A stretch of 64,000 nucleotides of DNA from CBDDBH01 sp965225625 (GCA_965225625.1 CBDDBH010000005.1:1-64000); one strand, 5' to 3'; shown: positions 1 through 9,473, numbered from the stretch's first letter. Translations and numbers: made by a program. Notes: generated from the sequence alone by a model not told the origin.

Positions 1-1559
1 AGGCCATTTCCATCCCGTACGTACGCATCGATCCGTTGAAAGTTGACGTTGCTGCGGTAACCAAACTGGTATCACAAGCCTACGTTGCCCGCTTCAATTT
101 TTTACCGATTGCCGTAGACGACAACACCGTAACAATCGTTACCGAACAGCCGTTCATCAGAGAATGGGAACGCGAGATTTCACGCGTTCTGAAACGCAAG
201 ATTAAACGAATGCTCGCCAATCCGAAGGACATCGCTCGATACCGGGTCGAGTTCTATGGGTTCAGTCGGTCAATCTTTGGCGCGACCAATAAAACCGCGG
301 AGCAGCCGGATTCATTGGTCGGTAATTTTGAGCAACTCACCGAACTGGGTAAATTCGGTGAGCCCGACGCCAACGACCAGCATGTCGTGCATCTGGTTGA
401 CTGGCTGTTGCAATACGCGTTTGAGCAACGCGCCAGCGACATACACATCGAGCCACGCAGAGAGGTCGGAAATATTCGCTTCCGCATTGACGGCAAATTG
501 CATCTGGTGAACGAACTTCCCGGCGCCGTGGTGATGGCAATTACCAGCCGTCTCAAGTCATTGGGGCGCATGGATGTTGCCGATAAACGCCGTCCGCAAG
601 ATGGTCGTATCAAGTCTAAGACACCTGCGGGTGACGAAGTCGAGCTGCGCTTGTCAACGATGCCAACCACCTTCGGTGAAAAACTGGTGATGCGGATATT
701 CGATCCGCAAGTTTTGAATAAGACGTTCGAGGAGATGGGGTTTAATGAGCACGATTTGTCGCGCTGGGAGCCAATGGTCGAGCACCCTCACGGGATCATC
801 CTCGTCACGGGACCTACGGGATCGGGCAAAACAACGACTTTATACAGCGCGCTCAAGCGCCTGGCCCGGCCCGAGTTGAACATCTGTACCATCGAAGATC
901 CGATCGAAATGGTTGAGCCTCGATTCAATCAGATGCAGGTACAACCGTCAGTTGATCTTGATTTTGCCAGCGGCGTACGCACGCTATTAAGACAAGACCC
1001 CGATATCATCATGGTCGGCGAAATTCGCGACAGAGAGACCGCCAACGTCGCTGTGCAAGCAGCCTTGACGGGCCACCTGGTCTTTTCAACACTACATACC
1101 AACGATGCCCCCGCGGCTATTACCCGATTAATGGACATCGGCATACAGCCGTACTTAATCGGCGCCACAGTGCTCGGCATTATCGCCCAGCGGTTGGTTC
1201 GTACCTTGTGTCCCCATTGCAAACAGGAAGGCCGCATCGATGCAACTGTATGGCGGCAACTCGTTGGCGAGCATCCGCTGGCAGCGCCCTCGCCCGCCTG
1301 GGTGCCGACAGGCTGTGACGATTGCCGGCACACCGGTTATCTGGGTCGTACCGGCATCTATGAAATCCTGCGCATGAATGAAGCATTGCGCGATTCGATT
1401 AAGCCCGACAGCAATGCTGCTCAGCTAAAACGACTGGCGCTTAACGACGACATGCGAGAACTTCGCATCAGTGCAGCGTATCTGGTGTGCACGGGTCAGA
1501 CGACCGTGGAAGAAGCCCTGGCTATTGTGGCGCCGGGCCCGGCCAATTCCCAGCTCTGA
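1..1559 (+). CDS. GspE/PilB-family secretion/pilus assembly ATPase, 5' partial
   Basis: Hexameric AAA+-like ATPase that powers type II secretion or type IV pilus assembly at the cytoplasmic face of the inner membrane. The reading frame is open back to base 3, and the residues before the first possible start (AISIPYVRIDP) look like the family's N-terminal domain, so the true start lies left of the window. About 518 residues are visible. They include the Walker A motif GPTGSGKTTT near residue 259 (counted from the TTG at 36), the Asp box and Walker B region (LLRQDPDIIMVGEIRD), a His box (STLHTNDA) and a zinc-binding pair of CxxC motifs (CPHC and CDDC). Whether it is GspE or PilB cannot be settled without the upstream neighbours. 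It is convergent with xerD, 63 bp away. Confidence 0.93.
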   Translation, partial: AISIPYVRIDPLKVDVAAVTKLVSQAYVARFNFLPIAVDDNTVTIVTEQPFIREWEREISRVLKRKIKRMLANPKDIARYRVEFYGFSRSIFGATNKTAEQPDSLVGNFEQLTELGKFGEPDANDQHVVHLVDWLLQYAFEQRASDIHIEPRREVGNIRFRIDGKLHLVNELPGAVVMAITSRLKSLGRMDVADKRRPQDGRIKSKTPAGDEVELRLSTMPTTFGEKLVMRIFDPQVLNKTFEEMGFNEHDLSRWEPMVEHPHGIILVTGPTGSGKTTTLYSALKRLARPELNICTIEDPIEMVEPRFNQMQVQPSVDLDFASGVRTLLRQDPDIIMVGEIRDRETANVAVQAALTGHLVFSTLHTNDAPAAITRLMDIGIQPYLIGATVLGIIAQRLVRTLCPHCKQEGRIDATVWRQLVGEHPLAAPSPAWVPTGCDDCRHTGYLGRTGIYEILRMNEALRDSIKPDSNAAQLKRLALNDDMRELRISAAYLVCTGQTTVEEALAIVAPGPANSQL

Positions 1560-1622
1560 CGGCCGTGATCTGGCAACAATTCGCGATTTAAACTGCTTTG
1601 CAGAAATTACGCCTGAACGGGT

Positions 1623-2541
1623 TTAGCCGCGCGGATGGTGTTTAGCATGTAGCTCCTTCAGCCTGGCCTGCGCAACGTGAGTATAGATCTGAGTAGTCGA
1701 TATTGAGCTGTGGCCCAGCAGCAACTGCACGACGCGCAGATCAGCGCCGTGGTTCAACAAGTGCGTTGCGAATGCATGCCGCAGCGTGTGGGGCGACAAC
1801 GGATTGGTGATGTCGGCGGCGCGGGCGTAGCGTTTAATTGCGTACCAGAAAGTCTGCCGAGTCATGGCGACGCCGCGCATGCTCGGGAACAAAGCATCAG
1901 AACCCGCACCCTTAAGCAGATCCGGGCGACCCTGTCGAATATACCGGTCAATCCAATTCAGCGCCTCTTCACCAAGAGGCACCAAACGCTCTTTGCCGCC
2001 CTTGCCTGTGACCCTCACCACACCTTGGCGCATGTTGAGTTGGGTCATCGTCAGGGACACCAATTCGGTCACGCGCAGACCCGTGGCGTACAGCACCTCG
2101 AGCATCGTGCGATCGCGCAAACCGAGGCCAGTGCTTGTATCCGGCGCAGCCAACAGTGCTTCAACTTCGGTCTCACTCACAGATTTGGGTAGTGGCCGAC
2201 CTAATCGAGGCGGCGCGATGCGAGCGCTGGGATCAGCCTCACGCAGGTTCTCTCGGACCAGATACTGGAACAGACGTCGCAGGGTCGAAAGACGACGTGC
2301 GGTGCCTACGCGAAGACGCCTGTTGATAACTACCGAGAAAATCCAGCAGGTCATCCGGCTCGGCCGCCGCTATCGAGTCTCGGCGGCCAGTCAGCCAGCG
2401 CGCAAAAGCGAATAAATCGGAACGATAGGCGGCGAGCGTGTTTTCACCCAGACCACGCTCCACCCACAGGGCATCGAGAAATCGTTCTACCAGCCGAATA
2501 TCTGACTCAGTGACTGCCACTTCTGCAGCGGTCGTAACCAT
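1623..2541 (-). CDS. xerD: Tyrosine recombinase XerD, frameshifted
   Basis: Site-specific recombinase that resolves chromosome dimers at dif with XerC. The N-terminal SAM-like half begins at the ATG at 2541 (MVTTAAEVAVTESD) and reads to about 2310. The catalytic half continues in another frame and contains ATGLRVTEL, the HTLRHAFATHLL motif, LLGHSSISTTQIYTH and a normal C-terminus. The N-terminal frame would otherwise run on into an unrelated tail. The join falls near 2305-2330, between DDLLDFLG and TARRLSTLRR. Compared with E. coli XerD the join is about one residue short, so one inserted base or two lost bases would explain it. The residues LFQYLVRENL suggest XerD rather than XerC. It lies 61 bp downstream of rplS on the same strand. 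A sequencing indel is more likely than true loss of an important gene. Confidence 0.85.
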
Positions 2542-2602
2542 GCACCCAGTCCACGCGAGCGCAGCGATTGACGCGGCTGCGATACCTTGTCCGTGAGTAT
2601 AT

Positions 2603-2953
2603 TTAGCGCTTAATCTTTTCTTTAATACGCGCCGCTTTGCCGCGTCGCTCGCGCATGTAGTACAACTTTGCGCGGCGAACATCTCCGCGTCGTTTCACTG
2701 TGATATCGGCAATCATCGGACTGAAGGTTTGGAATACCCGTTCGACCCCTTCGCCATGCGAAATCTTGCGCACGGTAAACGACGAATTCAGCCCTCGATT
2801 ACGTATCGCAATCACCACGCCTTCGAACGCTTGTAATCGCTCGCGTTCACCTTCACGAACCTTCACTTGCACGACGATCGTGTCGCCGGAGGCGAAATCG
2901 GGTACTTCCCGCTGCATCTGTTCCGTTTCAAGTTCCTGGATTAATTTACTCAT
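2603..2953 (-). CDS. rplS: 50S ribosomal protein L19
   Basis: Large-subunit protein at the 30S-50S interface. The product is 116 residues, the usual length, with the family pattern GDTIVVQVKVREG, LQAFEGVVIAIRNRG and the basic end RRGKAARIKEKIKR. It is the last gene of the leftward rpsP-rimM-trmD-rplS operon, the standard gammaproteobacterial order, and starts 39 bp after trmD. No frame problem is seen here, unlike xerD just downstream. Confidence 0.97.
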   Translation of the reverse strand: MSKLIQELETEQMQREVPDFASGDTIVVQVKVREGERERLQAFEGVVIAIRNRGLNSSFTVRKISHGEGVERVFQTFSPMIADITVKRRGDVRRAKLYYMRERRGKAARIKEKIKR

Positions 2954-2992
2954 CGCTGATTCCGCTTTAGGTTGGTTTTAGATATTCCTGAT

Positions 2993-3745
2993 TCACGCGA
3001 GTGCGCTTTGGGACTGCACCGCGAATTCCTCCAGCAGAACCCAGTCCTCGTTGCTCAGGGGCGCGTCTGCCAACAAATCGGGGCGACGCAACCAGGTTGC
3101 ACCGAGCGCCTGTTGCCGTCGCCAACGGCTTATCGCCTCATGGTTCCCGCTCAGCAACACGGCAGGCACCGAACCTGCGTCGCTCGCTTCGGGCCGAGTA
3201 TAGTGGGGGTGCTCCAAAATGCCAGCAGAGAAGGAATCCTCCTGGGCGGAATTCTGGTTGCCCAAAACACCCGGCAGCACGCGTACTATAGCATCGATCA
3301 ACACCACGGCCGCCGCTTCTCCGCCGCTGAGGACAAAATCTCCGATGGAGATTTCGCGATCGACATGGGCGTCGATGAGCCGCTGGTCAACACCCTCGTA
3401 GCGTCCTGCAAGCACAATAAGCCGCGGTTCGCGTGCCAGCTCAACAACCATCGATTGATTAAGCCTGCGGCCTTGTGCGGACAACAACAACACCGGGGTA
3501 CTGTCACCCAATTGTGCCTTTGCCGCACTCAGCGCGGCTGCCATCGGCGCTTGCTGCATGACCATGCCGGGGCCACCGCCGTAGGACGAGGCATCAACGC
3601 GGTGGTGCCGATCGGTCGTGAACTCACGTGGATTCCAACGGTGCAAGGCGCACAATCCGTTGTCGAATGCACGTCCGGTCACTCCATAACGCTCGACGAC
3701 GTCGAAGATCTCCGGAAATAAAGCGATTACACCGAATTCATGCAT
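2993..3745 (-). CDS. trmD: tRNA (guanine37-N1)-methyltransferase
   Basis: Uses S-adenosylmethionine to methylate G37 of tRNAs reading codons that start with C, preventing +1 frameshifting. The start is the ATG at 3745 giving MHEFGVIALFPEIF, the conserved beginning; a longer reading to 3814 adds 23 unrelated residues. Knotted SPOUT-fold motifs are present: GGGPGMVMQ, VLAGRYEGVDQR and the knot segment SIGDFVLSGGE. The product is 250 residues, a normal length. The start codon lies one base after the rimM stop, so the two are probably translationally coupled. Confidence 0.97.
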   Translation of the reverse strand: MHEFGVIALFPEIFDVVERYGVTGRAFDNGLCALHRWNPREFTTDRHHRVDASSYGGGPGMVMQQAPMAAALSAAKAQLGDSTPVLLLSAQGRRLNQSMVVELAREPRLIVLAGRYEGVDQRLIDAHVDREISIGDFVLSGGEAAAVVLIDAIVRVLPGVLGNQNSAQEDSFSAGILEHPHYTRPEASDAGSVPAVLLSGNHEAISRWRRQQALGATWLRRPDLLADAPLSNEDWVLLEEFAVQSQSALA

Positions 3746-3746
3746 G

Positions 3747-4253
3747 TCAGATCTCGAGATCCCAGTCCACCGTAATACACCGATCGGCGATATCCACAGC
3801 ACGGATATACACATCGGGGACGAACGGTATCAAACGTTCGCGCTGCCCGTTCACAACCAGGACGTCATGTCCGCCGGTTTCCATAAGTCGCGTCACATCA
3901 CCGAGCACCTCGCCCTGCACGGTGCAAACGCGGCATCCAATCAAATCCGTCCAGTAATACTCGTGGTCATCCAACGCCGCCAGTTGCGCGCGCTCGATTG
4001 TGATCTCAGCGCCGATCCAACTCTCCGCCACCGTACGGTTCTCGCAACCGCTCAACAGGGCCACAATACCTTTAGACTGCTCACGCCCCTGACGCACGTG
4101 GCTTTCGGTGCAACGGCCGTCTTGATCCAGATACCAGGTCGAATAATCGAGGATTTCTGCTGGTGGCCTGGTGTACGAATGTACCCGTAGCCATCCAGCA
4201 ACACCGTGGACTCCGCTAATGCGACCGACGACCAGTCGTGGCGCCGCGGCCAT
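3747..4253 (-). CDS. rimM: Ribosome maturation factor RimM
   Basis: Binds S19 and assists assembly of the 30S head domain. I chose the ATG at 4253, giving MAAAPRLVVGRISGVHG, which matches the usual N-terminal beta strand; upstream in-frame residues to 4355 look non-coding. The PRC-barrel part includes YYWTDLIGC and the C-terminal RLIPFVPDVYIRAVD. The length is 168 residues, typical for the family. It sits between rpsP (35 bp upstream) and trmD. Confidence 0.95.
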   Translation of the reverse strand: MAAAPRLVVGRISGVHGVAGWLRVHSYTRPPAEILDYSTWYLDQDGRCTESHVRQGREQSKGIVALLSGCENRTVAESWIGAEITIERAQLAALDDHEYYWTDLIGCRVCTVQGEVLGDVTRLMETGGHDVLVVNGQRERLIPFVPDVYIRAVDIADRCITVDWDLEI

Positions 4254-4288
4254 GCCAGATTTTCTCCCGGGCGAAAGCTGGCGCGGTT

Positions 4289-4531
4289 CTACGCAGGTTG
4301 TTGAGCGAGGAGTTTGCTTACCCGCTCCGACGGTTGCGCGCCGCACCCAATCCAATAATCGATGCGTTCGCGTTCTACATGCAACCGAACTTCGTGCTCC
4401 GCGGCCATGGGATTAAAGTAACCGACTCGCTCTACATGCCGCCCATCGCGTTTGTTGCGACTGTCGGTAACCACGATATGATAAAAGGGTCGCTTTTTCG
4501 CACCACCCCTGCTCAACCTGATCGTAACCAT
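4289..4531 (-). CDS. rpsP: 30S ribosomal protein S16
   Basis: Small-subunit body protein, 80 residues. It starts MVTIRLSRGGAKKRPFYHIV and has the family segments VVTDSRNKRDGR and VGYFNP. It is the first gene of the rpsP-rimM-trmD-rplS operon. A sigma70-like promoter lies upstream at 4597-4624 and leaves a leader of about 60 bases. Confidence 0.97.
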   Translation of the reverse strand: MVTIRLSRGGAKKRPFYHIVVTDSRNKRDGRHVERVGYFNPMAAEHEVRLHVERERIDYWIGCGAQPSERVSKLLAQQPA

Positions 4532-4596
4532 AATTTTTTGCGAAATGTCTTGGATTTATGCCACCGCATCATGCGGCCTACCGGCGAATGGCGCGT

Positions 4597-4624
4597 ATTG
4601 TACGGTAATTTCCCGCCCAATCAA
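4597..4624 (-). promoter_or_regulatory. Putative sigma70 promoter of the rpsP operon
   Basis: On the minus strand, TTGATT (4624-4619) and TACAAT (4602-4597) are separated by 16 bases and face rpsP. Transcription would begin near 4590. It is the best promoter match in the 131-bp gap between the divergent rpsP and cyclo-ligase genes. This is a sequence match only. Confidence 0.5.
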
Positions 4625-4662
4625 AAGTCTAGCTCGGTGCCACGCACCTCAGGAGACCCAGG

Positions 4663-5223
4663 TTGACTAGCAAAGCCGAGCTGCGATCCCACCTAAACGC
4701 CGCCAGACAGGCCCTGTCTGCCGTCAGCCGCCGGCGCTGGTCCGCCAACGCGACGCAAACGATGCTGACCCTGGCGCAGGTGCACAACGCCGCAACCGTC
4801 TTTTGCTATGTTGCACACGGTAACGAAGTGGCAACCCGGGCGCTGATCGAGTCGCTGGCGCAAGCCGGCAAGCAGGTCTTTGTGCCGAAAATCATCGACC
4901 GCCGGCGGATGCAGGCTGCGCCGTTTAGCGGTTGGGATGCAATGCAACCGGGGCCGCTAGGCATACCCGCGCCGGTAACTCACGAACCCGGGCGGCACGA
5001 CATCGACGTTACCATTACCCCGGGACTGGGTTTCAGCGCGCTGGGCGATCGTTTGGGGTTCGGCGCGGGGTATTACGACCGCTGGTTTGAAGAACACGGC
5101 GGCGGCCACAGAATTGGTCTCGCCTACGAATGTCAGATAATACCGTATTTGCCAATCGAGCCATTTGACGTGGCGATGGACACAATCGTCACGCAACGGC
5201 GTGTGCTGGTGACGCGCTCATGA
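4663..5223 (+). CDS. 5-formyltetrahydrofolate cyclo-ligase (YgfA/MTHFS)
   Basis: Converts 5-formyl-THF to 5,10-methenyl-THF with ATP and so returns folate to the one-carbon pool. The product is 186 residues. It contains the family signature PGLGFSALGDRLGFGAGYYDRW, written here as PGLGFSALGD followed by RLGFGAGYYDRW, and the N-terminal SKAELRSHLNAAR helix. The start is TTG at 4663, preceded by an AGGAG at 4651-4655; no ATG fits the conserved beginning. In many gammaproteobacteria 6S RNA lies just upstream, but I could not recognise it in the 131-bp gap. The gene is divergent from rpsP and convergent with the next gene, with 2 bp between the stops. Confidence 0.93.
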   Translation: MTSKAELRSHLNAARQALSAVSRRRWSANATQTMLTLAQVHNAATVFCYVAHGNEVATRALIESLAQAGKQVFVPKIIDRRRMQAAPFSGWDAMQPGPLGIPAPVTHEPGRHDIDVTITPGLGFSALGDRLGFGAGYYDRWFEEHGGGHRIGLAYECQIIPYLPIEPFDVAMDTIVTQRRVLVTRS

Positions 5224-5225
5224 TC

Positions 5226-6209
5226 TTACGGCGCCGGTTCTGCGGCCCCGGGTAGCGCCGGCGCGCCGGACTCTACACTGAGCTGATCGCGCAGTTGCGA
5301 TTCCGGGTAGTGGGGAAAGTGCTGGCGGAAGCTAAGCAGCAACCGCGCGGCCTCTTCGTGCTCACCCTGCTGCAGCATTCGTTTGATCTGCTGCAACCAC
5401 GCATCAGCCGGCGGCCGGTTATCATTGTCGCCCTCAGTCTCCGCCAGCTCCTCATCGTACGAGAACGTCTGCGTCGCCGTCGGCGCCGAAGAAATCACCG
5501 CGCGGTCACGCGTTTTCAGATCCGCGCGCTGCTCGGATCTGCGATTAACGCCCGCCTCGGGTGCTGCCTCGGAGGCCGCCGAAGAACCGACTTGCGCGGG
5601 TGTTTGCAAAGGGGCAACGTCCACATCAAACAACATCTCGGCGGCCTTGTTCGCTGCGGCCGGTTCGGACAAGGGAGCAACTTGCAAATTGCGTTTTTTC
5701 CGTTCCGCAGAATCTTGTTTTTCAACGCTCATGACTTCACCAGCAGGAGACGCGGGAACCTCAAGCTTCGGCTGGTTTTTGCGTTTGCGCAAAGCACTGC
5801 GACCGACTGACTCGGCCGGACCAACAGGTTGCGGCCCGGTGCCGCTGGCTTGTTCACGTCCCGGCACGGCGCTGGCTGCCGGCAGTTGCCGGAATTCATC
5901 CTTTACCGACTCCAGTGCGGCACCGCCTGGCGTTTCCTCGATGTTCGGCTGGGTATTTGGGAGCTGCTCCTGGTTTTGCTGCAATGTGACTACCGTTACC
6001 GAAACTACAATGACCGCGGCCCACGACAACCGTGTGTACCAGTTGTGTGTGAACGGTGCAGCCTTGGGCGCCACCGCCTCGCGGGCGCTACGCAACGCCG
6101 CGGAATCGACATGTGCGCCCGGCTCCACCACAGTGGACTGCGCGTACAGACGAGCCACATCTAGTTCGCCGGGCAACGCGTCATCGAACGGTTTGGTGTT
6201 ATCGCTCAT
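5226..6209 (-). CDS. Probable membrane-anchored anti-sigma factor, family not recognised
   Basis: A 327-residue protein with a cytoplasmic N-terminus of about 58 residues, one hydrophobic segment (LSWAAVIVVSVTVVTL, about residues 61-76) and a long low-complexity Ala/Glu/Pro-rich outer region. The end has a charged helix-rich part (DAWLQQIKRMLQQGEHEEAARLLLSF). The start ATG overlaps the stop of the ECF sigma gene by four bases (ATGA), so the two are co-translated. Position and topology suggest an anti-sigma factor that holds the sigma factor at the membrane. I see no zinc-binding ZAS motif (HxxxCxxC). The function is inferred from context, not from a recognised domain. Confidence 0.6.
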   Translation of the reverse strand: MSDNTKPFDDALPGELDVARLYAQSTVVEPGAHVDSAALRSAREAVAPKAAPFTHNWYTRLSWAAVIVVSVTVVTLQQNQEQLPNTQPNIEETPGGAALESVKDEFRQLPAASAVPGREQASGTGPQPVGPAESVGRSALRKRKNQPKLEVPASPAGEVMSVEKQDSAERKKRNLQVAPLSEPAAANKAAEMLFDVDVAPLQTPAQVGSSAASEAAPEAGVNRRSEQRADLKTRDRAVISSAPTATQTFSYDEELAETEGDNDNRPPADAWLQQIKRMLQQGEHEEAARLLLSFRQHFPHYPESQLRDQLSVESGAPALPGAAEPAP

Positions 6210-6773
6210 GCGTCAACCTGCAGACCTGCGCGCAATTTTGCCAGCGCATAGCGCAACCGGCTTTTTGCGGTCTCGTGATTAACCGCGGTCGCCGCCGCAA
6301 TTTGCTCTATCGACATTCCCGCCTCCTGGCGCATCACGAACGCTTCTCGCTGTGCTTCCGGAAGTTCGGCAACCAACTGCAACAGGCGCTCGGCATCTTC
6401 AAGGATTTCCGCGCGCCGCTCGGGTTGGTCCTGGACCCGGGCTTCGAGCGCGTCGAGGGGATCCAACGCATCTTCGCTGTACGACTTTGGCAGCGCCCGC
6501 GACTGTTGGCGGTAGAAATCAATGACTCGATTATGCGCCAGCGTATACAAATAGGTCGTAAATTTGGCGGTCGGCTGATATTTCGCCCGGGCACGGACCA
6601 GGCCCAGCCAAACATCCTGAAACAGCTCCTCGCTGGTTGCTGCATTACCACACTGGCGCAGGAAATAGCGGTACAAGGGTCCCTTATGCCGGCGGTACAA
6701 ATCTTCAAACGCGCTCGCGCTGCCGTTAGCCGTAATTCGACATAAGTTGTTCGTCGCTCAACGCCGCATCCAT
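6206..6773 (-). CDS. ECF RNA polymerase sigma factor, N-terminal frameshift
   Basis: Sigma-70-family extracytoplasmic-function factor of about 188 residues. Region 2 reads LYRRHKGPLYRYFLRQ, TTYLYTLAHNRVIDFYRQ; region 4 reads LPEAQREAFVMRQEAGMSIEQIA, broken here as LPEAQREAFVMRQEAG and MSIEQIAAATAV. The continuous reading starts only inside region 2. The missing start is in another frame upstream: ATG at 6773 gives MDAALSDEQLMSNYG and then a stop. Losing or gaining one base near 6728 joins it to NGSASAFEDLYRRHKG, the normal ECF start. It is followed directly by its likely anti-sigma gene. Confidence 0.88.
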
Positions 6774-6891
6774 GCCTCGATAGTGTAGCAACACCGGAGC
6801 TGATGTTGCATTGAGCCAGCGCCGCCAGCAGATCCGGCCCCGGTCGTAATAGTTTTAACGCTGCAGCTGCGGAATCGGGGTTATTGAAGAC

Positions 6892-6919
6892 AAAAAAAAA
6901 CGGGCCATTCGCCCCGTCT
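6892..6919 (-). terminator. Rho-independent terminator after pnp
   Basis: On the minus strand ACGGGGC-GAAT-GGCCCGT is followed by a run of nine T. It lies 23 bp beyond the pnp stop and would end the long rimP-to-pnp transcript. Confidence 0.85.
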
Positions 6920-6941
6920 TTCGAACAACTCTAAACACGAA

Positions 6942-9029
6942 TCAGTCGGCGTTGACTGCCTTCATGCTAAGCCTTACCCGCCCCTGCCGGTCAACTTCAA
7001 GGACCTTGACGGTCACCATATCGCCTTCGGAAAGCTTATCCGAAACGCTTTCGACGCGTTCGTTAGAGATCTGCGAGATGTGCACCAATCCGTCTTTACC
7101 GGGAAGAATATTAACGAAGGCGCCAAAATCCATGAGCTTTTGAACGCGGCCTTCATAAATCATGCCGACCTCAACATCCGCAGTAATGCGCTCGACCCAG
7201 CGTTTCGCTTCTTCGCCGGCGGCCGCATCAACCGACGCGATTTTTACGGTACCGTCGTCGTCGATGTCGATGGTGGCACCGGTCGCTTCGGTGATGGAGC
7301 GAATGGTTACGCCGCCCTTGCCGATGACGTCGCGGATCTTGTCGGGATGGATTTTCAGAGCAATGATGCGCGGCGCATAATCGGACATGGCGTCGCGGGG
7401 CGCAGGCAAAACTGCATTCATCTCCGCAAGAATGTGCATTCGCCCATCCTTGGCCTGCGTCAGGGCGGTGTCCATGATGTCGCGCGTAATCCCGTCGATT
7501 TTGATGTCCATCTGCAAGGCAGTCACGCCCGAACTTGTGCCGGCAACTTTGAAATCCATATCGCCGAGATGGTCCTCATCGCCGGTGATGTCAGACAGAA
7601 CCACGAATTTGTCCGGCTCCTTGATTAATCCCATTGCAATACCGGCAACGGGCGCCTTGAGGGGAACACCCGCATCCATGAGTGACAAGCTCGTCCCACA
7701 GACTGTCGCCATGGAACTCGAACCGTTCGATTCGGTTATTTCCGAGACAATCCGGATAACGTACGGGAATTCCTCCAACGACGGCATCATTGCCGCAAGC
7801 CCGCGCTTGGCTAGCCGCCCGTGACCAATCTCCCGTCGTTTGGGTGTGCCGACGCGCCCGGTCTCACCAACGCAATAGGGCGGAAAATTGTAATGCAATA
7901 GAAACGGGTCTTTGCGCTCACCCTCAATCGCGTCGATTATCTGCGCATCGCGTTCCGTCCCCAACGCAGTGACGACCACGGCTTGAGTCTCGCCGCGGGT
8001 AAATACGGCTGAGCCATGGGTCCGGGGTAATACACCTACATCGATATTAATGGCACGAATGCCGGCCGGATCTCGACCGTCGATTCGTGCTTCGCCGGCA
8101 ACGATTGCGCCACGTACCACGCCGTACTCAAGGTCTTCGATTGCCGCGCCGACCTGTGCGGGTGTCCAATCGTTATCTTCGGCCTCGCCGAGCGTGGCTT
8201 TTGCTTCTTTGCGCAGCTCGGACAAGCGATCCCGCCGAGCCAACTTATCGGCAATGGCATACGCCCGTTTGACGGCTGCGCGATAACCTCCATCCACAGC
8301 ACCGCCGAGTGCTGCGTCAGGCTCCGGTGCCTGCCAGGTCCAAGCTGGCTTCCCAGCCTCGGCGGCAAGCTCCTTGATGGCGGTAATAACGGCCTGCATC
8401 TGCTCGTGTCCAAACATCACTGCACCAAGCATGACCGCCTCTGACAATTCCTTGGCTTCCGATTCCACCATCAAAACCGACGACTCGGTACCTGCTACCA
8501 CCAGGTCCAAGGCCGATTCACCGAGCTGCGCCAAGCTGGGATTGAGTACGTACTCGCCTTCGATATAACCGACCCGCGCCGCGCCTATCGGGCCGTTGAA
8601 CGGCATACCGGAAATGGCGACGGCAGCCGAAGCGCCGATTAAAGCCGCGATATCCGGATTGATTTGCGGATCCAAGGACATCACTGTCGCGATGACCTGA
8701 ACTTCGTTTTTAAAGCCTTTAGGAAACAACGGCCGCAACGGCCGATCGATGAGGCGACAAGTCAAAATTTCCTTTTCACTCGGTCGACCTTCGCGCTTGA
8801 AAAATCCGCCAGGGATCTTACCTGCGGCGTAAGTGCGTTCCTGATAATCAACGGTCAATGGAAAGAAATCTCGTCCATGATCTGCATTCTTGTTGCCGAC
8901 CACGGTCGTGAGAACGACGGTTTCGCCTAAACTCACCATCACAGCGCCGCCGGCCTGGCGGGCTATTGCACCCGTCTCCAGCTTTAACGGATGCGCACCA
9001 TACTGCAGCGTTTTAGTAACTCTATTCAT
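6942..9029 (-). CDS. pnp: Polyribonucleotide nucleotidyltransferase (PNPase)
   Basis: Trimeric 3'-5' phosphorolytic exoribonuclease of the degradosome. The product is 695 residues, the usual length. Two RNase PH domains are seen: the first begins KTLQYGAHPLKLETG, and the second has VFTRGETQAVV and the active-site stretch DITGDEDHLGDMDFKVAG. These are followed by a KH domain (IRDVIGKGGVTIRSI) and an S1 domain (GRVQKLMDFGAFVNILPGKDG). It is the last gene of the operon, 76 bp after rpsO, the conserved rpsO-pnp order. A terminator follows. Confidence 0.98.
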   Translation of the reverse strand: MNRVTKTLQYGAHPLKLETGAIARQAGGAVMVSLGETVVLTTVVGNKNADHGRDFFPLTVDYQERTYAAGKIPGGFFKREGRPSEKEILTCRLIDRPLRPLFPKGFKNEVQVIATVMSLDPQINPDIAALIGASAAVAISGMPFNGPIGAARVGYIEGEYVLNPSLAQLGESALDLVVAGTESSVLMVESEAKELSEAVMLGAVMFGHEQMQAVITAIKELAAEAGKPAWTWQAPEPDAALGGAVDGGYRAAVKRAYAIADKLARRDRLSELRKEAKATLGEAEDNDWTPAQVGAAIEDLEYGVVRGAIVAGEARIDGRDPAGIRAINIDVGVLPRTHGSAVFTRGETQAVVVTALGTERDAQIIDAIEGERKDPFLLHYNFPPYCVGETGRVGTPKRREIGHGRLAKRGLAAMMPSLEEFPYVIRIVSEITESNGSSSMATVCGTSLSLMDAGVPLKAPVAGIAMGLIKEPDKFVVLSDITGDEDHLGDMDFKVAGTSSGVTALQMDIKIDGITRDIMDTALTQAKDGRMHILAEMNAVLPAPRDAMSDYAPRIIALKIHPDKIRDVIGKGGVTIRSITEATGATIDIDDDGTVKIASVDAAAGEEAKRWVERITADVEVGMIYEGRVQKLMDFGAFVNILPGKDGLVHISQISNERVESVSDKLSEGDMVTVKVLEVDRQGRVRLSMKAVNAD

Positions 9030-9105
9030 TTTTCAACTTTTTCGGGAAGGTGAATGGATGCGCCGTGTCAGCGAACGCAGATGAAAGTTGCTCTCGGACC
9101 ACAAA

Positions 9106-9375
9106 CTATTTGCGCAGGCCGAGACGCGAGATCAGCTCTCGATAACGTTCAATATCGATATTCTTTAGGTAAACCAAAAGTTTGCGACGTTGATTGACCA
9201 ATCTCAGTAACCCCTGACGAGAATGATTGTCCTTGGTATGAGCTTTGAAGTGGCCTGAAAGATCGTTGATGCGGGCCGATAATAAAGCCACCTGCACTTC
9301 CGGTGAACCCGTATCGGTCGCCGCGCGCTGATAGTCTTTAACGATGTCACTTTTGACTTCTGTAGTTAATGCCAT
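9106..9375 (-). CDS. rpsO: 30S ribosomal protein S15
   Basis: Small-subunit protein that binds 16S rRNA early in assembly. It is 89 residues, with the diagnostic DTGSPEVQVALLSARI and HSRQGLLRLVNQRRKLL patterns. It lies between truB and pnp as in most Gammaproteobacteria, with 98 bp upstream that could hold a promoter or the S15 autoregulatory leader. I did not resolve one. Confidence 0.97.
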   Translation of the reverse strand: MALTTEVKSDIVKDYQRAATDTGSPEVQVALLSARINDLSGHFKAHTKDNHSRQGLLRLVNQRRKLLVYLKNIDIERYRELISRLGLRK

Positions 9376-9473
9376 CCACTGCTCCTGTAATACACGTAAT
9401 ACTTAGTCAGCCGCCTATTGTAACTACCCGGTGCAGCTAAGGAAATAGGTGTGTTGGTAACCGAGCCTGGACA

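Noticed and set aside
4532..4662. 6S RNA (ssrS) upstream of the cyclo-ligase gene
   Set aside because: The gap is only 131 bp, holds the rpsP promoter, and I could not see the long 6S hairpin.
5383..6282. Long plus-strand ORF antisense to the anti-sigma gene
   Set aside because: Shadow frame of a GC-rich Ala/Glu gene; the minus-strand reading has the membrane helix and operon overlap.
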